NCBI RefSeq assembly: GCF_014805685.1
Contig: NC_060899.1
Location: forward strand, 9,102,290-9,166,289
DNA: 64,000 nucleotides
Reading direction: 5' to 3'
Source: Silurus meridionalis
Lineage: Eukaryota > Chordata > Actinopteri > Siluriformes > Siluridae
Under the pieces are notes generated by a model that saw nothing but the letters and a program-made list of their open reading frames with translations, ran no database searches and was not told the origin of the DNA. This document shows positions 1-45,049 of the stretch, piece after piece (positions within the stretch are counted from its first letter, which is position 1; each line of letters starts with the position of its first letter). The translations under genes and the position numbers were made by a program.

Positions 1-1949
1 GGGGTAGTTTCTCTGAGAAAGTTTGTACTTGATGAAGTACAACACAAGTTCTCGGTTATAGTAAGACATAGTTAAGAGCGATACGTCGTTTATCTGGCGT
101 TGGATCCCACTCCCGCTTGCTTGATTAAACAGCACACAGACGCTCGTGTCTCTACTCAGGCTTGTGTCGACGCTGACTCTCACTCATCACGGATCTTAAA
201 CCAGGTTGACCTCTGTTCTTAATTGATTTCTTCCCCGGCGTAAACAGATACAATCAAGGATGGTGCAAGAGCTTGGACACTGTGGTCAGAGAGCAGTGAA
301 ATGAAAAAGAAAAAAAAAATTATTAGCGAGAGTGCTTTCTCATACAGACATACGTACACTAACACTTAGACACGTTCTCTAAACAGGAGGAGGAGGAGGT
401 CAGAATCAGAAGGTTTAAATGAAGGGTAAGGAGCTACTGTATGACCCAGGAAAGGGCAAAAAACATAGTTGAAGATTAACACGATTTTGTTTTAAGGCTT
501 TGCTTCAAATGCACCAATATGTGAGTAAAAACAGGTTCAGAATTTAGTTTTGTTTGTTGATCCGTGAAAAGGCCTGGGAAATGAAACAAATGGTGCAAAC
601 ATACTAATTCAGCCTTTGTAGTGAGTACTGACACACAGATAGAGCAATACTCAGGAAACAGTTACAGTTCCTATAAAGGACACCTTACAATACGGTTACT
701 TAGAAAGGCGTATTGTGAAATTTTATCACATTGATCGTGTTATATCGTGTACCTATATGCTTTGTAAATAAACACCTTTTTTAATTCTAACCCCAATGGC
801 TGTCCAAAGCAGCAGATGGTGGCCCCAATCATCTGCCTCTGATGAAGAACAAAAACACCTCTTTCTTCTCCTCTTAGACTCAGAAGCCTATACTAACCTT
901 GACCAGGTTTCTTTTTTGTTTTGGTTGAATATCTATTAGACTTAACATTTCAGTCGGGCTGGACATGAGGAAACATGTCGTTGTAGTGAATAAAGTGGAC
1001 ATGTGTTCGTTTTTACCAGCATTTCCCAACAAACGATTATAAAGACTGTTGTGCAAAAGCGGGGACTCAAAAAACCTACAGAAAGCGTGTGCTCAAGAAA
1101 TAACACACGCACTATGATCTGCGCTCGGAAACTCACAAGTCACTGGCACAGAAAAGGGCCATAACAATGGACAGATATGAAAACGTTGGTGCGCAGCTGT
1201 GCGTGAACTCGAGCACGCAGGCTGAAGACCAAACACGTGGTGAAAGAACAATCTGCTCGGCTCAACACACTGCCTCGTTAAACCACGCTAGATACAAATC
1301 GGCCCACGAACCACCACTCACGTGTGATCGAGTTGTTAAAAAAGAACGAGCACGACTACATTATGCTCATTAGATCATCCTACGAAGGGTGTACACGCTA
1401 CAGAGATTTAATATCGGCCGCGCTCACGGCTTGTTGACACGCGAGATATCCACGCTCACGTAAGAAGAATGCGTGCTCTTAAGGCCTGCCGCAGTCACGC
1501 ACAAAATCCTTAAGTAACCAGCTAATCTATAACACGCCCCCGAGAAGTGTGAACCGAGCGGCTGGGGATGCATCCTAGTTAAAAATTAACCCAAACATCA
1601 TCACCACCATCAACCATTTAAAAAACTCTCTTCCACTCCGTTCGCTCCTATTGTAAACAACACACATGACAACCTGCTGAACTACAAAGTTCAAGATCAA
1701 ACCATGCTTACCAGAACAGAAATCCGCTGTGGTGTATTCAAGGACTTCAGACTAACTTGTTGTGTTAAACAAGAACTGCTGAAACAATCAACGTGCAACC
1801 AGTACTTTCCAGAATCAACTGTTAAATGTGTGAACTCACAGAAAGAGCAGGGATAGCTTTCTTTTGGCCCCGCCCACACTTTCCCATGCAGACGTCACAC
1901 ACGCCCAAACAATTACGTAACTATGGCAACCTTTTCTTTGGCGTGTGCG

Positions 1950-1996
1950 TTATATTATATTATATTATATTATATTATATTATATTATATTATATA
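1950..1996. repeat. (TTATA)n microsatellite
   Basis: About nine tandem copies of a 5-bp TTATA unit, followed by a GA-rich stretch. Confidence 0.85.
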
Positions 1997-2098
1997 TAGA
2001 GAGGGAGAGAGAGAAAGAATGAAAGCAATTTAAAATAAGATCAATATCGCGGAACCTGATAATACAATTATTTCTCTCTCTCTCACACATACTTATAC

Positions 2099-2099
<1 letters not shown>

Positions 2100-2190
<91 letters not shown>
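2100..2190. repeat. (CA)n-(TA)n compound microsatellite
   Basis: A (CA)n run changes into (GT)n and then (TA)n before a (TTA)n tail. Confidence 0.9.
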
Positions 2191-2193
<3 letters not shown>

Positions 2194-2735
2194 TTATTAT
2201 TATTATTATAACATTTTATTATTATTTAAGATAGATATACTGTAAAGGTTTCTTTCCCCAATAGATTCACACACAGCCAGTGGATGACGTCTTGTTCATG
2301 TCATTAAGTAGCTGCTCTAACTAGTGTTAGCTAATGGGGCATCGCTGATCAAAGAGTTAAATAACGATAATAATAGACCTGGTATTAGATCAGGAACGTT
2401 GTATCAGGACAGCTGGTTTAACCCCGTTACAAACTAGAGAAGAGCGTTATTATTTAAGGAGATTTCGGTTCAAAACCAAATGTACATAAAGCACCACTGT
2501 ATTGAAGCGCTTCATCCATCAATCTAGAAAATGAAGACCATCAGATAAACAGAAAGATCCGTATTAGTGATCGTCCCCTTTCCTGGGTGTTCTAACTACG
2601 TCAAAACCTGGAGTCTCTCAGCCTACTCGGTTCCCAGCTAGCAGCCCGGACATTAGCTGACACAATCGGCCCGGTGGAAGTCACGATAAAGGACTAAAGA
2701 ACAGGTAGGTTACAGCTGCAGCTCCCGCTACTTAC

Positions 2736-3150
2736 TCAGATAAATAAGAGCGCTACGTCTCGCTCTCCCACATGATCAAAGAAGTAAGCAGGACTCCAGT
2801 CAGTGGCCGACTGTAAATCCGACATTTCTTGCTCTAAATCTCCACAAAAGCGCCGCCGCAGCCCAGCGAAGCTACGCTAAGCCTCCCAGCTACCAAAACC
2901 TGCCTGCCCGAGCGAGAAGCTCTTCTTCTTTCCACACTCCTATTACGACAAACCCCACCTTCAAACTCCGGGGATTGGCAAATACTTCTGTCTTCCAAGG
3001 GCTCCACCCCTACATCTGACCAATCACCTAAGAGCAGGAACTGTGCACGTCAAAACGCGGGCGGGAAAAATAAATAACACATTCCGACCGACATGCGCAT
3101 GCGCGTGAATTCCGCCCTCTACTATTTAGACCACTGCGGCAGGTCCTGCC
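2736..3150 (-). promoter_or_regulatory. Promoter and first exon of the next gene, probably CSE1L
   Basis: A GC-rich block with a palindromic NRF1 motif TGCGCATGCGC (3094-3104), an E2F-like GCGGGAAA (about 3060-3067), a CCAAT box on plus (3020-3024) and one on minus (ATTGG, 2974-2978). On the minus strand an exact consensus donor GTAAGT starts at 2735, so a non-coding first exon probably ends at 2736. CSE1L follows ARFGEF2 head-to-tail in human, so the assignment rests on synteny; no CSE1L coding exon is visible. Confidence 0.5.
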
Positions 3151-4959
3151 AGAGGTAGAATAGACTCGAAGAAAAAAAAAGAAAAACGCAGTTAAGACTC
3201 CAACTTTCTTACTAATGATTTAGACTCATGTAAATCGTGTAAAACCAGCCGAACTTCATTACCCCAAATGGTCTTTTAGTTTATTGAAATTTCACCCTCA
3301 GCATCCTCTACTTACTCCTCATTCATTTAACACATACTTTTAAAAAAAAAAACATAGCAGGTTATTTTTTAAATAGTGCTAATTTCACAACAAATGTCTT
3401 AGTATAAATAACTATAATCTAAGAATATTAAGCATATGAATACAGACCATGGGTTTTTTTTTTTTTTTTAAAGAGGTTTTCACTGAGGGTCTGGAGCCTG
3501 TCCTGGGACCACTGTGCAAGATGTGGCAATATCAGAGCATTATGCACACACATTTACACACAGAGGTAACTTCAGGTCACCAACCTACTTACCTTCATGT
3601 TTTTGGTAGTTGGGAAGAAACTGGAGAACCCAGAGATAACATATGGACACAGGGAGAGCATGAGAAACTCCACGCAAACAGTAACATGAGTTTAGGATTA
3701 GACCCTGGAGCCATGATGTAGGAATGCTCTGCACTGTGCCCCCATGCTATCTGACCATATTTATGCTTATTATAGAACTTATTAGATGCTTAGCTTAGAA
3801 AATCAAAAAAAAAAAAAAAATCTATAACTTGTTGGTGATCCGTACATGATTGCATAATTTCAGCTGCATCCCCAGAACCACAAATGATGCACATGCAGAG
3901 AATTGCAACTCTGCAGACTTTGACCCTATTTACAATTTAGATTGTAAATCTGGTATTATATCTGGATGGTTATTGCTAATCAAAATATTGACATGTTAAT
4001 GCACTCAAAATGCATTTCAGAAAGATTCAAAAAAGATCATTCAAACCATTGCAGAAACAGGAGTGTGTGTAAATGCATCTGTCTGCTGTGACAAAACTTG
4101 GCTTACTCATACAACTTTAAATAAAACATACTGGAAGTTGGTGTTTGAGTTTAAAGCACTGATTTGAATATCAATGTGTAATACAGCTCAGTCTGGCCAA
4201 GCGGAGATGCATTTGACTACATGTGTTAATGTAGAAATCTTAGAATTTGATCCGGACACAGGAAGTACAAAAGAAGCTGGAGTAATTTGAAATATAATAT
4301 TTTGTTTTTGCTGAGGATTCCCCACATTTGCAAGATGACACAACAATATGTATAGCGCATTTAATCTTTAATTTTACATGAAAACTTTACACTTGGTATT
4401 TTTTTCTTACTGTATATATATATTTATATTCCCCATACATTAGAGGAGCAAAGTAGACATATATAGTTGCAAGGGCAGGAATGCTTTCAGAAAATATTTT
4501 AAATGCACTTCAAAGAATTAAATACATCTGCATAAAAACGAATCCCAAGCTTCATATGCTCTGCTACTACAGAGGCTTTATACTGTTATACTCTGGTATA
4601 AACAAGTCGGCATTATACAGTGTATATAACCGTTTCTTTTTTGTTGTTGTTGTGGGGTTTGCTTGGCGTCGGTGGGGCAACACTGCAAGATAATGAAGCA
4701 AGCTGACCTGATCACACTCAACTCTGGGATAAAGCTCAGCTGATGATGGGACAGGAGAGATAATAAATCTGTCCACTAAGCAAGGACTTTCCACCAAGTA
4801 AGAAGAAAAAAAACAAAACAAAAAACAACCTACATTTTTTTTTTTTTTTTTTAAATGTAGGTCGCAAGAGAAGGCCATCTTCTAGATGTTTTCCCCAATT
4901 TGTTTGCACAAATAATGTAGTGTGAATTATCAAGTGAATGGAATGGTCTTAGAATCAAA
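3151..4959. other. Intergenic ARFGEF2-CSE1L spacer
   Basis: AT-rich and non-coding. It contains a dispersed fish repeat fragment at 3480-3745 and several poly-A/T runs. Nothing else is recognised. Confidence 0.5.
3480..3745. repeat. Dispersed fish repeat fragment
   Basis: Carries the degraded, widespread fish repeat text (GGAGAACCCAGAGATAAC, then CACAGGGAGAGCATGAGAAA and CTCCACGCAAACAG). The same family recurs at 58010-58315. The family class is not decided here. Confidence 0.55.
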
Positions 4960-5872
4960 AAGAACCAGGAGCAGCTTTATTGTCCCTGGTCAACACTGTC
5001 AACTTCAGTTAACCAATTCTTTTTAAATTATTAACACACACAGCAGGAAATAAAGAGTAACCGTTTCTCACATTCAGGATTTTACTGTTAAATTTGATAC
5101 ATGCAGCCTAAACCTAGGCTCTAAAAATAAAAGGTTTCACTTTGTGTGGTATATGAATGCAGTAAATGTGCTAAGATGCCAGACATGCCAGACAGAAAGT
5201 GCATTTTGCACTGTTCATCAATAAAGCTCCAATCAAAAATGATCAAAATACACTAAAAGGACAATAACCCAGTAGGTATAGAGTTGAATCATTTAATTGT
5301 TATAGCAGCACCTAACCCTTGTGTTTCTTGGTGTAATTCTTGTTTAAAGATTTAGTAACTCTCATTCATCATAGGCCTAACCTTTAAATTGCAAATGTAT
5401 AAATGGTAAAATGCTCCTCCAGCTCTGTGCATTTGGACGATGCTGTTTGCTGACTTAATGAAACGACCAAAATAACAAAGAACACAACAAACAAAAAAAT
5501 AAAACCCCAACACAAATCAAATGACAATTGGAAACAGGATAGACCACAAAATGAATAATAAATTAAATTATTGTTGCCATACTGCTCTGGAATTCATGAT
5601 ATGATTTTACTGAGCTGCAGTGTTGAGCAGTCAGCATAGAGGAAAATTACTGCTGGCTCACAGTGCTGTTCTCTCTTAAGGGAGAGCTGGGGGATGAAAA
5701 GATCATGAGGTCCAGACATGGAGGGTGGCTTAAGACACACAGGGCGAGCAGTCTCAGCCTCAGCTCCGAGCGATCCTGCATGGTTCTTCACACCCGAGGA
5801 GGGATACACAACACTTAAGCTTTCCTGCCTCCTCTTTTCGTTGTATTTTATACACATGAGCCATGCAGAGGC
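4960..5872 (-). other. ARFGEF2: Probable ARFGEF2 3'UTR
   Basis: AT-rich sequence after the stop with no coding homology. The only canonical AATAAA I find on this strand is at 4976-4981, giving a 3'UTR of about 0.9 kb. The end is inferred without transcript evidence. Confidence 0.45.
4976..4981 (-). terminator. Candidate ARFGEF2 polyadenylation signal AATAAA
   Basis: AATAAA on the minus strand inside a short inverted repeat (CCAGG ... CCTGG). It is about 0.9 kb past the stop codon and 1.8 kb before the next gene's promoter-like block. Confidence 0.4.
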
Positions 5873-40570
<34,698 letters not shown>

Positions 40571-40790
40571 TTCTCGTTCGCGAAGTCGATTTCCTCGTCT
40601 AGGCCGTCATTGTCGGCCTAAGCCCTGCTTTAGTGCAGGTGTCAGATGCTACCTGAAGCTGGCCGACGTCGCCGCTGGTTGTATCGGAGCGACAGACGCT
40701 GCTGTCTCAGCACTGGGCCGCCATGTTGATGACGAGTCATGTCACGTGTTCCTCAGCCGCTCGAAGTGGTGTACATCCTGAATGTTAGTC
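40571..40790 (-). promoter_or_regulatory. ARFGEF2: ARFGEF2 5'UTR and core promoter
   Basis: A CpG-rich block upstream of exon 1. The minus strand shows an exact YY1-type motif AACATGGCGGC at 40717-40727, in the orientation seen at TATA-less start sites. A CACGTG E-box lies at 40743-40748 (GTCACGTG) and another at 40967-40972. No TATA box is seen. Transcription probably starts near 40.73-40.76 kb (inference). Confidence 0.6.
40599..40641 (-). promoter_or_regulatory. Twin hairpins and minimal uORF in ARFGEF2 leader
   Basis: At 40600-40620 a perfect 7-bp stem (TAGGCCG/CGGCCTA) encloses a 7-nt loop. A 5-bp stem (CCTGC/GCAGG) lies just upstream. The first loop and stem hold an upstream ORF, ATG ACG GCC TAG, at 40610-40599, 28 nt before the main ATG. 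Confidence 0.5.
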
Positions 40791-41849
40791 TCCGTAATAA
40801 CGTACTCTATCAAACAATGCACGTTATCTCTTAAATCAGGACATTAAACGAGTATTTGAAAGCAAAATTGTGTCTGGCAATGAGTAATTTGTTTCACGGA
40901 TATTCGTCACAAGATATTTATATACGTATTTCCGTCTTGTGAATTTTGCATAAATCGCCCACTCACCACGTGACGTATGCAGGAACCTGTAGACGGTACT
41001 TTTGGCTCAATATGTTGAAATGATATATATGTTCATGACCATTAAATATACGTAAAATCCAAAATATTTTTAAAAAATTGTCATAGGAACAAAGCTTTGG
41101 TCAGGCATTGAGCAAAAAAATTACCGGATAGATAAAGTTACTTATCCGGTTTACTATGGGACAGCTTTTCCCTTTGGTTTCTGTTCACTATTAACCCGCT
41201 TGGTGGATATGAAGACAACTTTATTCAGAATGTTGCTCCATTCAGTGCTTATGACTTTAAAGCCTTAATAATCCGAGACGTGTTAAATTTCACATCAAAC
41301 ATTTACATCAATCATTATTACCTGTGGGCACCTTTTCAAATGTATGCATCCAGACTATATAAAGAAAAGTTCCTGTTTCCCCAGTCAATGCAGCCAAAGT
41401 AAACAGGCAAACGGTGGCACAGGAGCTCTTAGAAGTGTGTTTGTTTCATTCTTGCGAATTATTTTGGCCACGTATTTATTTTTAAAAGCTTAATATTTGA
41501 CATTTGCTGTCCTAACATTAATCTACACTCTTATATTTTACACTCTCTTTCAACTGTTTTCATTGTTGTATCATTTATTTTTATCTTACTGACAATAATC
41601 TGATCTTTTAAACTACTGATTCTTTTAAATGTTAGTTGTAATGTGTCAATTTATTTACTTGCCAATGTATTTGTAATCATATGTCAGTCAGATATCAACA
41701 GGACTTTGATATTAGTCCAAATTTGATGTTTAAGTTTAAGGTAACTGAAAAGCACAAGGCTGTCAGGTAATGTCACTAAAACTTGTCTTATGTTGACACA
41801 TAAAGTGCGATAGCAAACAAAAGCATAATTGTCCTGTAATATGCACTTA

Positions 41850-42310
41850 CATTTAGGCCACACCTCAAAATGTTAACAGATCCTGGTTCACGAAAAAATA
41901 TGCCCCATTTTTGATTGCAAGTCCCGACAGCAAATAGTGAGAACAGCTGAAAAGATCATTGAGGTCTCTCTTCCCTCCATCATGGACATTTACACACTGC
42001 ATCCACAAAGCCACTAGCTTGTGGCTGATCACACACTCCCCACACACTCTTCACCCTCTGTGAAAATGTAACATAAGAATTCAGGCCCTCACATACTCTG
42101 TATCTTCTGTCTTGCTGTCTTATGTTGTTTTATTACACTAAATGTCACATACATGCATTTAATGTCGTGCCCCAGTTAGTTTTGTGTTACCTTTTTGTTA
42201 ATTTATGTCGTCTTATGTAGCACCTTGGTCCTGGGTCCATTGTTTCGTTTCACCGTTTACTGCACTTTATATGGTTTGAATGACAATATAAAAACTACTT
42301 GACTTAACTT
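41850..42310 (+). mobile_element. Non-LTR retrotransposon 3' remnant (Rex-like)
   Basis: TCTCTTCCCTCCATCATGGA, CACTGCATCCACAAAGCCAC and TGTAGCACCTTGGTCCTGGG then a TGACTTAACTTGA tail are hallmark text of a common fish LINE 3' end. Confidence 0.6.
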
Positions 42311-43044
42311 GAAATGATCATGACACTTTGTGTTAAAGGCCTTTACATAACCCATACAGCTAATTTTAGCCCATACTAGAAAAACAACACAATATCACCT
42401 CAGAACAGGGCTCTAAAATACAGTAACTCACTTTCAAACTGGAGCAAAACAATTCAAAACCTTTAAAGTACCATTAAGTTGTGTGAAGATGATCTTTGTA
42501 TTACAAAAATGTTTGGACTGCAGCACAAAAGGTTTAAAACATTAAAACTTTTCTAGAAAACTTCAGGAAAACTATTAGGATTTTTAATGTTTTAGGATTT
42601 TGAAAGCACTGCAGTGATAAAATACATGAAATACTTTGGGTTCATTTTTAAAAAGAACACAGGACAATGCCTGCTTAGATATTTTATTCTTCCTACTGTT
42701 CTTCCAGCTAGTCATGTAAATGAGATTTAGCTTTAAATGCAAATTAAGTATAAGAATTGTGTAATGGCCCAAACAGCCAGATTAATGCTAGACATGTTCC
42801 AGAATGGTGTGTGGTTTTATTCTTGATAAAGAACAGCGAAAAGGTTATTTTCATCCACGATTGCCTTAAAACAGTTTCAGCACCATAAGTAATGCCCTTC
42901 AACATAATACAGTATTCATATTTTGGGGAGGCATAAACTCATTCTAATGTCTAGCTGAATGTGTGTAAATGGTAATCTGTTATGTACACGTTTGCTTGGT
43001 ATTGTTACAGGTGTTATCACCCAAATTGTCAGGTGAAACTATTG

Positions 43045-43155
43045 TTTAAATTGTAATCATGGCAAAGCATTTCACTGCATGTTTAAAGCATTTCACTGCA
43101 TGTCGTACCCTGTATGTATGTGTATGTGACAAATAAAATTTGATTTGATTTGAGG
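43045..43155 (+). mobile_element. LINE tail with (TTTGA)n end
   Basis: GCATTTCACTGCATGTCGTA then GTGACAAATAAAATTTGATT, a frequent fish retroelement tail. The first 20 or so bases are duplicated in tandem. Confidence 0.55.
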
Positions 43156-43627
43156 TGGGAAGTTCTGAAGTACAAATACTTTGTTGCTGTACTTAAGTAA
43201 ATTTTTCTGGTATTTGTACTTTACTTATTATCATTTACTTATTTATCTTTCTGACAACTTTTTACTTTCACTCATTAAATTTTTTTACACAAATATTTGT
43301 ACTTTCTACTTACATTTTACATTTTTAAACCAGGCTCGTTACTTTAGTTTTACTTTATTTGGTGACATGATCCATATTTTTTTCTTCTCATTGCGTGCCG
43401 TTTGCAGCCCAACCTATTTCTTGTCATTGCGTGGCCCTTTTTAAATTCACCACAGGTGTATAATTTCCTGGCTCTCACACACCACAGGCATAGGCCAGTT
43501 TATGAAGCTAACAACGAGCAAAGGCAGAAGGCAACAAAAAATATTGGCTGTGATAGATAAGACAAGATAGCAGTCAAGCAGCTTGGACTTGACAGGCATC
43601 ACAATAATACCCCATCTATTTATCTAT

Positions 43628-43935
43628 ATGGACAAAAGTATTGGGAAACCTAACCTTTCCTGCCATATGTGGTTCTTGTCCAAACTGTTATTACAAAGCT
43701 GGAGGGCGCACAATTGTATAGGATGTCTTTGGATGCAGAATAATAACATTTTACGTTAACTTGAACTTGGAAACCCAAACCTGTTCTAGCATAGCAAAGC
43801 CTTTGTGCACAAATCGAGCTCCATTAAGATATTTTTACATGGTTTGGAGAGGAGGAAATAAAGTGGTCTGCTATAGAGCTCTGATCCCAACCCTACTGAA
43901 CACTTTTGGGATGAATTGCATGTCTATCTATCAAC
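43628..43935. mobile_element. Tc1-derived MITE remnant
   Basis: Starts TATGGACAAAAGTATTGGGA; ends near CCCAACCCTACTGAACACTT. Internally deleted relative to the 61545 copy. Confidence 0.6.
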
Positions 43936-44693
43936 TAATTTGTTGGTTCATTTATTTTATAATTATTATAATGCAAAATGTATTTTTGGCCCATGGCCCT
44001 CAATCAAGTTTGTGTTTTGAGGTTCATATTAAAGGGTTTGTGCACTTCTGCCAAAGAGTAACTAGAGTGTTATAGTACTATAGTTTCGGCACATATAATT
44101 GCTTTGTCTTCCTTTGGAAACATCACATTCTTTGTTGTTTTTGAGAGATTCATGCAACAACCTTTTTTTTTTCGTGCAGTTAGTTTCTCCAAACATTCAG
44201 TTGAAATAGTTGCAAATGGTGTTCAATACTTTGGTATATCTTTCTTGTGCAATCCATTTCATCCCAGAGCAGTTCAACAGAATTTAGGTCTGGTGACTGG
44301 CAGACAATCCAGCCAACTGTTTGCTTTCTAAATAACACTTACAGAGCTTGGACATATTTTATGTCATCATAATAATATATGTTGTATGGTGAACATCCAA
44401 TTAGCCAGACAGAATTGCATTGCATGATGTATGAAATGGTAGCCATGAGACACGAGGAATTAGTCTCTTCTCCAAAACCAGCCCCACTCACATCACATTA
44501 TTTGCACTAAGAGAAGAACCATCATCCAATCATTCAATGTCCAATTCTTGTATTTTTTTTGCCTTTTACCTAGTTGGTTGCAACCAAAGAAACACGTGTT
44601 TCAAAAACGCTAAAAGTTTTGACAGGCACTGTATAAGCAGTTACCTGGTTTTAAACGCAAAGTTCATCTCAAATTCACCTATTAAACACTACA

Positions 44694-44815
44694 CCGCTTC
44701 TTCTTCTTTCGGCTTCTCCCAGTAGGGGTCGCCACAGCGGAGCATCCGTTTCCATACCCCTCTGTCCTCTACATCTGCCTCTTTCAAACTAATTCTCACC
44801 ACACCGAAGAGTTAA
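44694..44815 (-). mobile_element. RTE-like retroelement tail, inverted
   Basis: CGGCTTCTCCCAGTAGGGGT then CGCCACAGCGGAGCATCCG is the reverse complement of the tail seen at 24950-24985. Confidence 0.7.
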
Positions 44816-45049
44816 AGTTATCACTAGGGGGCAGTAATACATTTATTACAGTACATTTATACACATTTCCTGCTCAAACACTTCCATTTTCTTTCCAGGA
44901 TAGTCCTGCTCCTTTGTGTCTGGAGATCTTAAACATAAATGTACTACTTAATCATACCACATTTTCACCCTACTTATTTATGATAAGATAAGCAGGTGAT
45001 TTTATTCAGTACAGACCCATTTGACTTAAATGAGTTCTAGTATCCATGG

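Larger units (their letters stand above)
1..2735. other. Left flank, probably intron 1 of the CSE1L-side gene
   Basis: No recognisable coding exon on either strand; I looked for the CSE1L N-terminus on the minus strand and did not see it. It contains a (TTATA)n tract at 1950-1993 and a (CA)n-(TA)n tract at 2100-2189. The stretch at about 1100-1560 has more CpG than its surroundings and no identified function. Confidence 0.4.

Noticed and set aside
1167..1373. 68-codon open frame in a CpG-richer stretch
   Set aside because: No recognised homology, no splice context, and its length is expected by chance.
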